Shown: positions 16,534 to 27,480 of the stretch, one piece after another
Numbering within the stretch: the first letter of the stretch is position 1
Layout of the letters: every line of letters begins with the position of its first letter
Assembly: GCA_017479555.1 (NCBI GenBank)
Contig: JAFVCB010000033.1
Coordinates: 1-36,168, forward strand
DNA length: 36,168 nt
Direction: 5' to 3'
DNA from: Bacteroidaceae bacterium
GTDB taxonomy: Bacteria; Bacteroidota; Bacteroidia; Bacteroidales; Bacteroidaceae
The notes under the pieces: model-generated
Seen by the model: the letters and a program-made list of their open reading frames with translations, nothing else
Database searches by the model: none
Told to the model about the DNA's origin: nothing
Made by a program: the position numbers and the translations under genes

Positions 16534-17088
16534 ATGATTCTCCCCATTTATACCTACGGTCTGCCCGTACTGCGCAAAGAGACCGACGATGTGCCAACCG
16601 ACTTTCCCGAACTCGAAACGCTCGTGCAGGATATGTTCGACACACTCACCAAGAGCGAAGGCGTGGGACTCGCCGCGCCACAGATAGGTCGTTCGCTGCG
16701 CCTGCTTGTGGTAGACCTCGACGCACTGAAAGACGAAGAACCAGCCTACGAAGGATTCCGAAAGGCATACATCAACCCCCGTATTCTATCCTATGGTAAG
16801 GAGCAAGACAGCTTCACGGAGGGTTGTCTGTCGCTACCTGGTATCAACGAGAGTGTGAAGCGTCCCACCAGCATCCTACTGGCGTGGGAGGACATGCAGA
16901 GACAAGCGCACGAAGAGTGGATTGACGGTTTCTTGGCTCGCGTGCTCCAACACGAGTGCGACCACTTAGACGGCAAGGTATTCACCGACCGCCTCTCGCC
17001 CTTGCGCAAGCAGATGGTCAAGAAGAAACTGCAAGCCCTCTCAAAGGGTAAAGTGAGTGCGGCCTACCGTGTGAAAACGCCCCACTAA
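16534..17088 (+). CDS. def: Peptide deformylase
   Basis: A 184-residue metalloenzyme that removes the formyl group from nascent N-terminal methionine. All three motifs are present: GVGLAAPQ (43-50), EGCLSLPG with metal ligand C98, and QHECDHLDG with H140, E141 and H144. An open frame runs further upstream into ruvX, but MILPIYTYGLPVLR from the ATG at 16534 is the usual N-terminus. It is last in the serS-ruvX-def cluster and is followed by a terminator at 17107-17143. In Bacteroidales def commonly sits beside ruvX. Confidence 0.96.
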   Translation: MILPIYTYGLPVLRKETDDVPTDFPELETLVQDMFDTLTKSEGVGLAAPQIGRSLRLLVVDLDALKDEEPAYEGFRKAYINPRILSYGKEQDSFTEGCLSLPGINESVKRPTSILLAWEDMQRQAHEEWIDGFLARVLQHECDHLDGKVFTDRLSPLRKQMVKKKLQALSKGKVSAAYRVKTPH

Positions 17089-17106
17089 GCCTCTCCTCTT
17101 CACGAG

Positions 17107-17143
17107 AAGCCCCAAGTCCATCGCGCAGATGGGCTTGGGGCTT
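17107..17143 (+). terminator. Terminator after def
   Basis: A 16-base stem with one G-T wobble pairs 17107-17122 with 17128-17143 (core AGCCCCAAG/CTTGGGGCT, 5-base loop) and runs into a T-rich tail. It begins 18 bases after the def stop and ends the serS-ruvX-def transcript. Confidence 0.75.
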
Positions 17144-17361
17144 TTCGTTGGTTGGTTTGCAGAAAGTCGTTGACAGATCTCAGCACTTCGATATAAGAGG
17201 CCGTGAACAGTAGATGGGATGGGGTAGCTGAGAGATGGGGACAGTGTGCTTGAGAGATGGGGATTGGGCGGTTGTAGGTTTGAGCCAGGAGGTGCTATAT
17301 GCTTTTCCAATTCACCATACATGCGCACTGGCGCGCGTTCAGCTCGGAGCTTGAAAGGAAA

Positions 17362-17439
17362 TCATCACGATGACACGACAATTTCTTCGTGATGATTTTG
17401 TCGCGTCATCGTGAAGAAATTGTCGTGTCATCGTGATGA
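17362..17439. repeat. 78-base near-perfect palindrome built of repeated CATCACGA-type units
   Basis: Arms of 27 bases at 17362-17388 and 17413-17439 are perfect inverted copies. The central 24 bases extend the stem by seven more pairs (two wobble) around a 10-base loop. Inside the arms the short word TCGTGATGA and its relatives recur in both orientations, so the element looks built from small repeats. It lies 71 bases beyond the stop of the beta-galactosidase gene and may be its terminator, but a REP-like element or small RNA is also possible. Confidence 0.7.
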
Positions 17440-17509
17440 AATCTTTCGCCGTGGCTTTCCGCGACCGAAAACATCGGCAGATGGTAGAGCCACTTTGCCT
17501 ATGCGCGGG

Positions 17510-21011
<3,502 letters not shown>

Positions 21012-22793
21012 TTATGCCTCAGGGCGTTGAATGTAGGCCAGCACGTCGCCCTTGCTCACGTGTGCACCCTGATTGGCAGCAAGTTCTACCAGCTGACCTC
21101 CGAGGGCAGCAGGAACTTCCACGATTTGGCCGTGTCCGTTCTCAATGTAGCAGAATCGCTCCGCGTTGGTGTATTCCTTGCCGATGAAAGGCTCGATGGC
21201 ACGCACACCTTCGCCGTCGCCACCAATCTCGTAGAGTACTATACCACTCTCGGGGGCTACGATAGCGTCCGCCTTGGCATGCTTGAAAGCGATAGCCTCT
21301 TCAACGCTCAGCTTACCAGCACCTTGGAGTGCGGCATCGCGAGCTTGTTGCAAGTCAGCAAGGAAGCGCTTCTTGGCTTCACCACTCTTGTAGTCGCGAT
21401 ACTGGCGTTCGTGCATGGCAAACTCATAGAGTTCTTCTTCGTCCTCTCCGAGTTCCCATCCGTTCTCCTCCATTTCGGCGCGGAATTGGTCAAGGTTGTC
21501 GGGATAGAGAGCCTGTGGGTCGTCGGTGTAGAACGTATATCCTTTCTCCTCGGCCAACTTCACGATTTCGGGTGCTACTTCTCCAGGAAGCTTACCACTC
21601 TTGCCGAGTATCATGCCCCACATATTGTCGTCCATCATAGAGAAGCGCGGTTTGTCCATTGACTCACAGAGAAGGTTCATCAAGGCGATGTTCTTCACGT
21701 ATTGACTAAACGGCGTCACCAAGGGTGGATAGCCCACACGCGGCCATACGTAGCCCACCTCGTCGAAGAGGCGAATGAGGAGTTGGTCCTCGGTATATGC
21801 GGGTTCTCCCTTGCGCTCTCGGTTCATATTGATAGCTCCCATCGCTCCCTTGAGGTCGGCCATCATAGAACCCATCATGCCGCCTGGCAATCCGCATCCC
21901 AAGAGGAGCGAGGACTCGAGATGGTTGTTCTGATTGACAAAGTAGCCCAGGAAGTCGTCGAGGAACTCCTGCGTGAGTGCTCGTGCCTCCATGTAGGCCT
22001 CCATGTTGATGTCGGGAACATCGAAACCATAGTTCTTCAACATGCTCTGCACGGAGATGATATCGGCATGTCCCTTGCCCCAAGAGAGAGGCTCCATCGC
22101 CGTATCGATGATGTCCACTCCATTCTTTGCCAGTTCCAATATGCTTGCCATCTGTAGGCCTGGGCCGCTGTGCCCATGGTATTCCACGATGACCTCAGGG
22201 TGTTTCTCCTTGATGAGCGCGCAGAGCTTACCCAAGAGGGCGGGCTGTCCGATACCTGCCATGTCTTTCAAGCAGATCTCAGGTGCGCCAGCCGCAATGA
22301 GCTGGTCAGCAATGTCGGCATAGTATTCTGCGGTATGGATAGGGGAATTCGTGATACAGAGTGTACCCTGCGGTGTCATACCCGCTTCGAGCGCCCACTT
22401 GATGGAGGGAATGATGTTTCGCACATCGTTGAGTCCGCAGAAGATGCGAGGGATATCCACACCTTGTGCATGCTTCACGCGATACTGCAAACGACGCAAA
22501 TCGGCAGAGCAGGGAAACATACGGAGTGCATTGAGTCCACGGTCGAGCATGTGCGTCTTGATACCCGCTTCGTGGTATATCTTAGTGACGGCACGCACAG
22601 CAGCGTTGGGATTCTCGCCATAGAGCAGATTGACTTGCTCAAAGGCACCTCCATTAGTCTCTACGCGGGCAAAACAACCCATCTTTACAATCACAGGGGC
22701 AATACGTTCCAACTGGTCTTTACGCGGCTGGAATTTGCCATAACTTTGAAACATGTCTCGATAGACGAGACTGAATTGTATCTTTCTTGCCAT
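21012..22793 (-). CDS. OadA/PycB-like carboxyltransferase with a degenerate, non-biotinylatable C-terminal domain
   Basis: A 593-residue homologue of the alpha subunit of oxaloacetate decarboxylase and pyruvate carboxylase subunit B. The TIM-barrel carboxyltransferase core keeps its active-site signatures: SLVYRDMFQ (R12, D13, Q16), VETNGGAFEQ, CLKDMAGIG with K176 (carbamylated metal ligand in relatives) and YHGHSGPG with metal ligands H206 and H208. The post-barrel domain (PPLVTPFSQYVKN, DNMWGMILGKSGKLPG) is also typical. The C-terminus still folds like a biotinyl barrel, but the EAMKM-type hairpin is replaced by IENGHGQIVEVP, so there is no lysine for biotin. It has a full-consensus promoter (22828-22859). 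Close relatives in Bacteroidales are annotated as oxaloacetate decarboxylase; how this one works without its own biotin is open. Confidence 0.85.
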   Translation of the reverse strand: MARKIQFSLVYRDMFQSYGKFQPRKDQLERIAPVIVKMGCFARVETNGGAFEQVNLLYGENPNAAVRAVTKIYHEAGIKTHMLDRGLNALRMFPCSADLRRLQYRVKHAQGVDIPRIFCGLNDVRNIIPSIKWALEAGMTPQGTLCITNSPIHTAEYYADIADQLIAAGAPEICLKDMAGIGQPALLGKLCALIKEKHPEVIVEYHGHSGPGLQMASILELAKNGVDIIDTAMEPLSWGKGHADIISVQSMLKNYGFDVPDINMEAYMEARALTQEFLDDFLGYFVNQNNHLESSLLLGCGLPGGMMGSMMADLKGAMGAINMNRERKGEPAYTEDQLLIRLFDEVGYVWPRVGYPPLVTPFSQYVKNIALMNLLCESMDKPRFSMMDDNMWGMILGKSGKLPGEVAPEIVKLAEEKGYTFYTDDPQALYPDNLDQFRAEMEENGWELGEDEEELYEFAMHERQYRDYKSGEAKKRFLADLQQARDAALQGAGKLSVEEAIAFKHAKADAIVAPESGIVLYEIGGDGEGVRAIEPFIGKEYTNAERFCYIENGHGQIVEVPAALGGQLVELAANQGAHVSKGDVLAYIQRPEA

Positions 22794-22827
22794 AGATTCT
22801 TTGTTGCGCTTAGTTATTTATGCGGGG

Positions 22828-22859
22828 CAAAAATAGTTCAAATTGAACGAAAATGCAAA
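22828..22859 (-). promoter_or_regulatory. Promoter of the carboxyltransferase gene
   Basis: On the minus strand TTTG (22859-22856), a 20-base spacer and TATTTTTG (22835-22828) match the consensus exactly. The predicted start near 22821 leaves a leader of about 28 bases before the ATG at 22793. Confidence 0.7.
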
Positions 22860-22874
22860 CAAAGCCTGTTTCAG

Positions 22875-22905
22875 TTTGTCTTTTAGCTTGAATTTCCTAC
22901 TTTTG
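22875..22905 (+). promoter_or_regulatory. Promoter of the alanine-rich lipoprotein and fucosidase genes
   Basis: TTTG at 22875-22878, a 19-base spacer and TACTTTTG at 22898-22905 match the consensus. The predicted transcript has a leader of about 135 bases before the ATG at 23047. That leader includes a small hairpin CTTGCA/TGCAAG (22936-22941 with 22951-22956) and an alternating A/T tract around 22979-22994. Confidence 0.6.
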
Positions 22906-23046
22906 CGCCGCATACTTTGCAGCTCAAATCCCATCCTTGCACCTTCCTTTTGCAAGATGGCAGACGTTGCTGCGCTCCTATATTATATATAATATGGTGT
23001 GCAAAGATTGACCACAATAACTCATCACTCTAAAAACCTTTTCAAC

Positions 23047-23577
23047 ATGAAAAAGACACTTCTTTTAGCCGCTCTGGCTGCCATCACGCTGAGCAGCTGT
23101 GGCAACAAAAGCGAATCAAACGACCTCACGCCCGACTCCATCGACGTTATAGCAGACAGCGCATCTGTAGAAGACGAAGTGAGCAATGTTGTAGACGAAG
23201 CCACCAACACTGCAGTTGAAGCAGCTGACCAAGCTATTGACGCTGCTGCTGGCAAGGCTGAAGACGCTGTAGAAAATGCTACACAGGCTGCCACACAAGC
23301 TACAGATGCTGCAGCCGCTCGTGCAAATGCCGCTGGTGTAGCTGACCAAGCCGTACAAGCAGGCCGTCAGGTAGCTTCACAGGCTGTTGATGCCGCTCGC
23401 GGTGCTGCTCAAGGTGCGGTACAGCAGGGTCGTCAGGCTGCTCGTCAGGCAACAGACCAAGCCGCACAGGCTGCATCGAGTGCTGTGCAGGGCGCACAAT
23501 CTCGCGCACAGGGTGCTATCGAAAGCGCTCAAAGCCGCGCCCAAGGTGCTGTGACACGTGCTTTAGGTGGTAAATAA
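23047..23577 (+). CDS. Alanine-rich helical lipoprotein of unknown function
   Basis: A 176-residue protein with a lipoprotein signal (KKTLLLAALAAITLSSCG, lipidated Cys18). The mature part is low-complexity and almost entirely Ala, Gln, Asp/Glu, Arg and Val in a heptad- or 11-mer-like spacing, so it should form long amphipathic helices, like LEA or apolipoprotein-type repeats. The first half is acidic and the second basic. Near the C-terminus the unit AQSRAQGA appears twice. I do not recognise a family. The ATG at 23047 was chosen over an upstream in-frame start because it begins the signal sequence. It has a consensus promoter, and the fucosidase starts 35 bases after it, so the two are probably cotranscribed. 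An envelope structural or stress role is possible, but that is inference. Confidence 0.82.
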   Translation: MKKTLLLAALAAITLSSCGNKSESNDLTPDSIDVIADSASVEDEVSNVVDEATNTAVEAADQAIDAAAGKAEDAVENATQAATQATDAAAARANAAGVADQAVQAGRQVASQAVDAARGAAQGAVQQGRQAARQATDQAAQAASSAVQGAQSRAQGAIESAQSRAQGAVTRALGGK

Positions 23578-23612
23578 ACAGGCTGCGGCCATCTATTTCC
23601 AAATTTGAAGCG

Positions 23613-24950
23613 ATGAGAAAAATTGCACTGTTCGCGCTGTACGCATGTCTGAGCCTGCTCAGCGGGACCTATGCTCAAACAGAGGCCGATACGCTCCGAC
23701 GCATGAAATGGTTTGAAGAAGCCAAGCTCGGCATCTTCATACATTGGGGCATCTATGCTGTAGACGGTATCAGCGAGAGTTGGTCGTTCTACAACAATTA
23801 TCTGCCCTACGAGCAGTACATGGCACAGTGCAAAGGCTTCACGGCCAGTCGCTACAATCCACAAGAGTGGGTGCGTCTCATCAAAGAGAGCGGAGCGCGC
23901 TATACAGTCATCACCACCAAACACCACGATGGTGTAGCACTATGGGACACCCGAGCCTCCGAACTCTCTGTACCTCAATGCACCCCTGCCAAGCGTGACG
24001 TGCTCACCCCCTTCTGTCAAGAAGTGCGTCGCGCAGGTCTCAAATTGGGACTTTACTACAGTCTGCTCGACTGGTCGCACAACGATTATCCCAACTGGAC
24101 ACGCACGCTAACACGCTATGCCATCAAGGACGACTCGACACGCTGGCAACGTTTTGTGGATTTCAACTTCAAACAGCTCACAGAGCTTTCTTCTCGCTAC
24201 AATCCCGACCTTTATTGGTTTGACGGCGACTGGGAGCAAACTGCTGCCGATTGGCACGCAGCAGCACTCGTTGGACGTTTACGCTCATTCAATCCCGACG
24301 TAGTACTGAACAGTCGCATACAAGGCTATGGTGACTATGGCACGCCCGAGCAGGGCGTGCCCACCTCACGCCCACATGATAAATGGTGGGAATTGTGTAT
24401 GACGATGAATGATTCGTGGGGCTATCAACCCCACGACACGAACTTCAAGACGGCGCACATGCTCCTGCGCACGTTTGTAGACTGCCTGTCGATGGGCGGC
24501 AACATGCTTCTCGATATTGGACCGCGTGCAGACGGGTCTATACCCGAGGAAGAGGTCAACATCTTGAAAGAATTTGGACGATGGACGACCAAGCATGCCG
24601 AAGCCATCTATGGCACTCAGGCGGGCATACCCGCACAATATTTTCAAGGATACACCACACTCTCGCCCGACAAGACCACACTCTATCTCTATTTGCCCTA
24701 TCGCCCCGTTGACCAGACCATAGAGATTAAAGGACTCATCAACAAAGTCAATCGCGTATGGGTGGTGGGCAACGGAACAATGTTGCCCTACAAAGTCTAC
24801 AACAAAAACTACTGGAGCGAAGTACCAGGCAATCTGTACATCACCGTTCCCGACAGTGTGTTAGACCAACAAATCACAGTTTTAGCTGTACTGCTTGACA
24901 GCCCCATCAAGCTATATGCTGGAGCAGGCAAAGTCATCACGAGCAATTAG
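23613..24950 (+). CDS. Glycoside hydrolase family 29 alpha-L-fucosidase, exported
   Basis: A 445-residue retaining fucosidase with an N-terminal signal peptide (cleavage after GTYA, about residue 21), so it acts in the periplasm or at the surface, releasing L-fucose from glycans. The GH29 signatures are LGIFIHWGIYAV with the active-site His, TKHHDGVALWDT, GLYYSLLDWSHNDYP and the nucleophile D204 in YWFDGDWE. NMLLDIGPRADGSIPEEE is another conserved GH29 block. A short beta-sandwich domain closes the protein. It starts 35 bases after the lipoprotein gene. The released fucose could enter the Fkp salvage route encoded at 3512. After its TAG stop the same frame stays open for 61 more codons, covering a zinc-ribbon segment (see 25017). 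Confidence 0.94.
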   Translation: MRKIALFALYACLSLLSGTYAQTEADTLRRMKWFEEAKLGIFIHWGIYAVDGISESWSFYNNYLPYEQYMAQCKGFTASRYNPQEWVRLIKESGARYTVITTKHHDGVALWDTRASELSVPQCTPAKRDVLTPFCQEVRRAGLKLGLYYSLLDWSHNDYPNWTRTLTRYAIKDDSTRWQRFVDFNFKQLTELSSRYNPDLYWFDGDWEQTAADWHAAALVGRLRSFNPDVVLNSRIQGYGDYGTPEQGVPTSRPHDKWWELCMTMNDSWGYQPHDTNFKTAHMLLRTFVDCLSMGGNMLLDIGPRADGSIPEEEVNILKEFGRWTTKHAEAIYGTQAGIPAQYFQGYTTLSPDKTTLYLYLPYRPVDQTIEIKGLINKVNRVWVVGNGTMLPYKVYNKNYWSEVPGNLYITVPDSVLDQQITVLAVLLDSPIKLYAGAGKVITSN

Positions 24951-25016
24951 CCCTTCCTCGATGCAGGAGTTAAGACAAACAACAACCGCTCTCTTATTTC
25001 AAACCCTTTTCTTCCT

Positions 25017-25136
25017 ATAAACGTTCATACGTTTACTTGTCCGCAATGCGGAACTCGCTTACAAATAGCAGCTGGTACGCCCATTTGTCAGTGTACGCTC
25101 TGTGGTAAATTTCTACTGAGCAGAAACAGTGCCTAA
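25017..25136 (+). CDS. Tiny zinc-ribbon (MJ0042-like) reading frame lacking a standard start codon
   Basis: The frame from the fucosidase TAG (24948-24950) to a TAA at 25134-25136 contains a clear zinc-ribbon: FTCPQCGTRLQI followed by CQCTLCGKFL, i.e. CPxC ... CxCxxC. There is no ATG, GTG or TTG in the whole open stretch. I marked it from an ATA at 25017, giving 39 residues; an ATT at 24996 is another option. The segment is in frame with the fucosidase, so stop-codon readthrough is formally possible. Its stop overlaps the stop of convergent tilS by two bases. It could be a real gene with a rare start, a decayed gene, or affected by a sequence error upstream. Confidence 0.4.
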   Translation: MNVHTFTCPQCGTRLQIAAGTPICQCTLCGKFLLSRNSA

Positions 25137-26386
25137 TCAGAAATCGGCATATAGGCAGCAAGATTTGCCGTATTCAGCGAGAGTTTCTGCTGAGTAGAGG
25201 AGGTAAGGGCTACGCGCTGAGCTATCTCAAAGCCCACAAGCCAGACTATGCCTTCGTCATCGCACAAGACACGTGCTTTGCGACGTCGAAGCAGCGAAAT
25301 GCCCCGCTCTGAAAGAAAATCACTCACCAACTTAGAACCCCTACGGCCATAGGGCACAAAGCGATCACCTTTTTGAAGAGAACGCAGGAAGAGCCTGCCC
25401 TTGACTTTTTCTGCATCTATGCTACATTCCTGAATAGGAAACCAGGGCGTGTCTATACGTCCCCACTCTATCGAATGGCGCGCTCGGCAACACATCATAT
25501 CGTTGTGTTGAAAAAACTTTCCCACCTGCGCCTCAACCAGACCTGCAATCTGTTTTTGCATTTCTGTGGGGAATAGTCCTTGCAAAGCCTCATGCATGAG
25601 GGTCAAGCGGGCTGGATGCGCCCTTAATACAGCAATAGGGATAGAAAAAACATCACCTTCACTACTTATATATTGAGCTTTTTCGCTTTGCAAAGCCTCC
25701 TGAAAGAAATAGTGAGCTTCGCGAAGTCGAGAAATGGTCTGAGAAAGCGTGAGACGTATGTGGGGATTAAACGACTCAAGATAGGGCAACAATTCGTGTC
25801 GTATACGATTGCGCAAGTATATCGTTTCGTTATTGCTGCTGTCCGTCACGTACGTTTGCTTCCTCTCTTCCAAGAATTTCAATATCTCATCGCGGGAGAT
25901 AGACAACAGGGGGCGAACGATCGGTTTGCGTAGCGGTTGCTCCGCAGCGTCGTTCGTATCCATTCCAGTAAGCCCTTGAAGTCCGCTTCCACGAATAAGA
26001 TTGAGGAGAAACGTTTCAACATTGTCATCACGATGGTGAGCCGTACAGATGGCATCAGCTTGTTGGCTTTGCAGCAGCTCATCAAACCAATCATAGCGCA
26101 ACCGTCTTGCTGCCATCTCAATGCTTTCCTTATGGAGGTGTGCTTCGCGCCTTGTATCAAAGGACTTCACGAAAAGAGTCACACCATATTTCTGGCAAAG
26201 CCTACGCACAAACTCTTCGTCTCGCTGACTCTCTTCTGTTCTTAAGTGAAAATTGGCGTGCGCAGCAATAACCTCCACACCTTTATCTAAAAGGATGAGC
26301 AAAAGAGCAACAGAATCTGCGCCCCCGCTAAGTCCTAAGATTACACGTTTGGCTTGAATGGTGATTGCAGAGAGAGCTACATGCAT
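25133..26386 (-). CDS. tilS: tRNA(Ile)-lysidine synthase
   Basis: A 417-residue N-type ATP pyrophosphatase that converts the wobble cytidine of tRNA-Ile(CAU) to lysidine, which switches decoding from AUG to AUA and is essential. The PP-loop SGGADS is at residues 20-25, and further family blocks are AAHANFHLR, ICTAHHRDDNVETFLLNLIRGSGL and RNRIRHELLPYL. The C-terminal part (KGDRFVPYGRRGSKLVSDFLSE) matches the TilS C-terminal domain, so this is the long form. It starts 73 bases after the radical SAM gene with no promoter-like sequence between, so it may be cotranscribed with it. Confidence 0.95.
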   Translation of the reverse strand: MHVALSAITIQAKRVILGLSGGADSVALLLILLDKGVEVIAAHANFHLRTEESQRDEEFVRRLCQKYGVTLFVKSFDTRREAHLHKESIEMAARRLRYDWFDELLQSQQADAICTAHHRDDNVETFLLNLIRGSGLQGLTGMDTNDAAEQPLRKPIVRPLLSISRDEILKFLEERKQTYVTDSSNNETIYLRNRIRHELLPYLESFNPHIRLTLSQTISRLREAHYFFQEALQSEKAQYISSEGDVFSIPIAVLRAHPARLTLMHEALQGLFPTEMQKQIAGLVEAQVGKFFQHNDMMCCRARHSIEWGRIDTPWFPIQECSIDAEKVKGRLFLRSLQKGDRFVPYGRRGSKLVSDFLSERGISLLRRRKARVLCDDEGIVWLVGFEIAQRVALTSSTQQKLSLNTANLAAYMPISD

Positions 26387-26459
26387 GACAAAAAAAAGAA
26401 GAGATACGAAAAGAGGAATGAACGTGTGCGAAATCAGAGCAAATAGAATACAGAGTATA

Positions 26460-27236
26460 CTAATATGAAACAGATGCTTCTAATCCCAAAGCGCGGACAC
26501 GCTCAGCAATCTCGTCAAGCACTTGGGCTGAGGCTTTGAGAAGTCCCTGCTCGGGCGTTTCGCGATCTATCGTGTACACCATCACACGTGAGGGAGAGAT
26601 TTTTTTGATGGCTTCTAACCATGCTGCCACGTAGTGTTCACCCGTATTGTCCACACTGATGCCGTCGTGGGTTTCACCACACATAAACATCGTCTGAATA
26701 ATTACCTTTCCCTTAAAAGCGCAAAGCGTATCAATAACTTTGCTTACCTCATATCTACCCACAGGGCGGTCTACAAGTTGAATGTAAGGCGTATCTACGG
26801 TATCTAATTTCTGAATATTGTCGTCCACACGCAATAAAGCCTCGAAGACATCTGGTTTGTGGCTCATTGTAGCATTGCTCAATACAGCCACCTTGGCTTT
26901 GGGGCAATAGGCATCGCGCAAAGCAAGCGTATCATCGATAATAGCTGGAAACTCGGGATGAGCAGTAGGCTCACCATTGCCCGCAAACGTAATAACATCT
27001 GGCAGCGCATGTTCTGCTACCATCTTGCGCAATTGGTTCTCCAAGGCCTCTTTGACTTGTGAACGGGATGGGCGAGGTTGGTGCGGACGCTGCCCTTCGT
27101 TGAAGCCACACTCACAATATAGACAGTCAAACGTACAAAGTTTGCCATCGGCTGGTATCAAGTTTACGCCCAATGAAATACCTAATCTGCGACTCCTTAT
27201 TGGGCCGAAGATTGGAGAGGGAAAAAGTATTGTCAT
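26460..27236 (-). CDS. Radical SAM protein (COG0731-like)
   Basis: A 258-residue radical SAM enzyme. The [4Fe-4S] cluster motif is CTFDCLYC (C34, C38, C41), followed by another Cys at 43. The SAM-binding glycine-rich segment FAGNGEPTAHPEFP and the later VGRYEVSKVID and VIIQTMFMCGETHDG segments fit the COG0731 group, which is related to TYW1 but often found alone in Bacteroidetes with no known substrate. I used the ATG at 27236 because the -7 element at 27262-27269 would start transcription near 27256, downstream of the alternative start at 27272. The reaction cannot be read from sequence. Confidence 0.85.
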   Translation of the reverse strand: MTILFPSPIFGPIRSRRLGISLGVNLIPADGKLCTFDCLYCECGFNEGQRPHQPRPSRSQVKEALENQLRKMVAEHALPDVITFAGNGEPTAHPEFPAIIDDTLALRDAYCPKAKVAVLSNATMSHKPDVFEALLRVDDNIQKLDTVDTPYIQLVDRPVGRYEVSKVIDTLCAFKGKVIIQTMFMCGETHDGISVDNTGEHYVAAWLEAIKKISPSRVMVYTIDRETPEQGLLKASAQVLDEIAERVRALGLEASVSY

Positions 27237-27261
27237 AACCGACTGTGATAGGATTTGAGGG

Positions 27262-27269
27262 CAAAGGTA
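27262..27269 (-). promoter_or_regulatory. Possible -7 element of the radical SAM gene
   Basis: TACCTTTG on the minus strand matches TAnnTTTG and lies 26 bases before the ATG at 27236. No TTTG is found at the normal -33 spacing. Confidence 0.4.
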
Positions 27270-27443
27270 CATATTTTAACCCAAATCAGTCGTTTGCGTT
27301 TAATCCAATTAGTCTATAAGTATTTAGCTCCAACCTTTTCAGTATGCAGTAAACAACCTGCCTTTGAGAACAAACGGTAGCCTATTCCCTATCAAAAGCG
27401 GCGTTTATTCCATACGCCAAGGTGCGCTTTGAGAAAAACAATG

Positions 27444-27451
27444 TATCTTTG
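27444..27451 (+). promoter_or_regulatory. Possible -7 element of the alpha-galactosidase gene
   Basis: TATCTTTG matches TAnnTTTG and lies 29 bases before the ATG at 27481. The nearest upstream TTTG (27428-27431) is too close, so only the -7 part is supported. Confidence 0.4.
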
Positions 27452-27480
27452 CTTGCATAAATCAATTACATACAGAACTT

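Larger units (their letters stand above)
17089..17509. other. Intergenic region between def and the beta-galactosidase gene
   Basis: 421 bases between convergent genes with no credible coding frame. It holds the def terminator (17107-17143), two 13-base direct repeats TGAGAGATGGGGA (17229-17241 and 17251-17263), and a 78-base palindrome (17362-17439). The open frames crossing it are shadows that continue antisense to the beta-galactosidase gene. Confidence 0.55.

Noticed and set aside
17229..17263. Direct repeats TGAGAGATGGGGA as a possible CRISPR or iteron array.
   Set aside because: Only two copies, 22 bases apart, with no further units or associated genes.
22170..22886. 238-codon plus-strand frame that reaches into the intergenic region.
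   Set aside because: Antisense to the carboxyltransferase gene and crosses its promoter; no recognisable protein signature.
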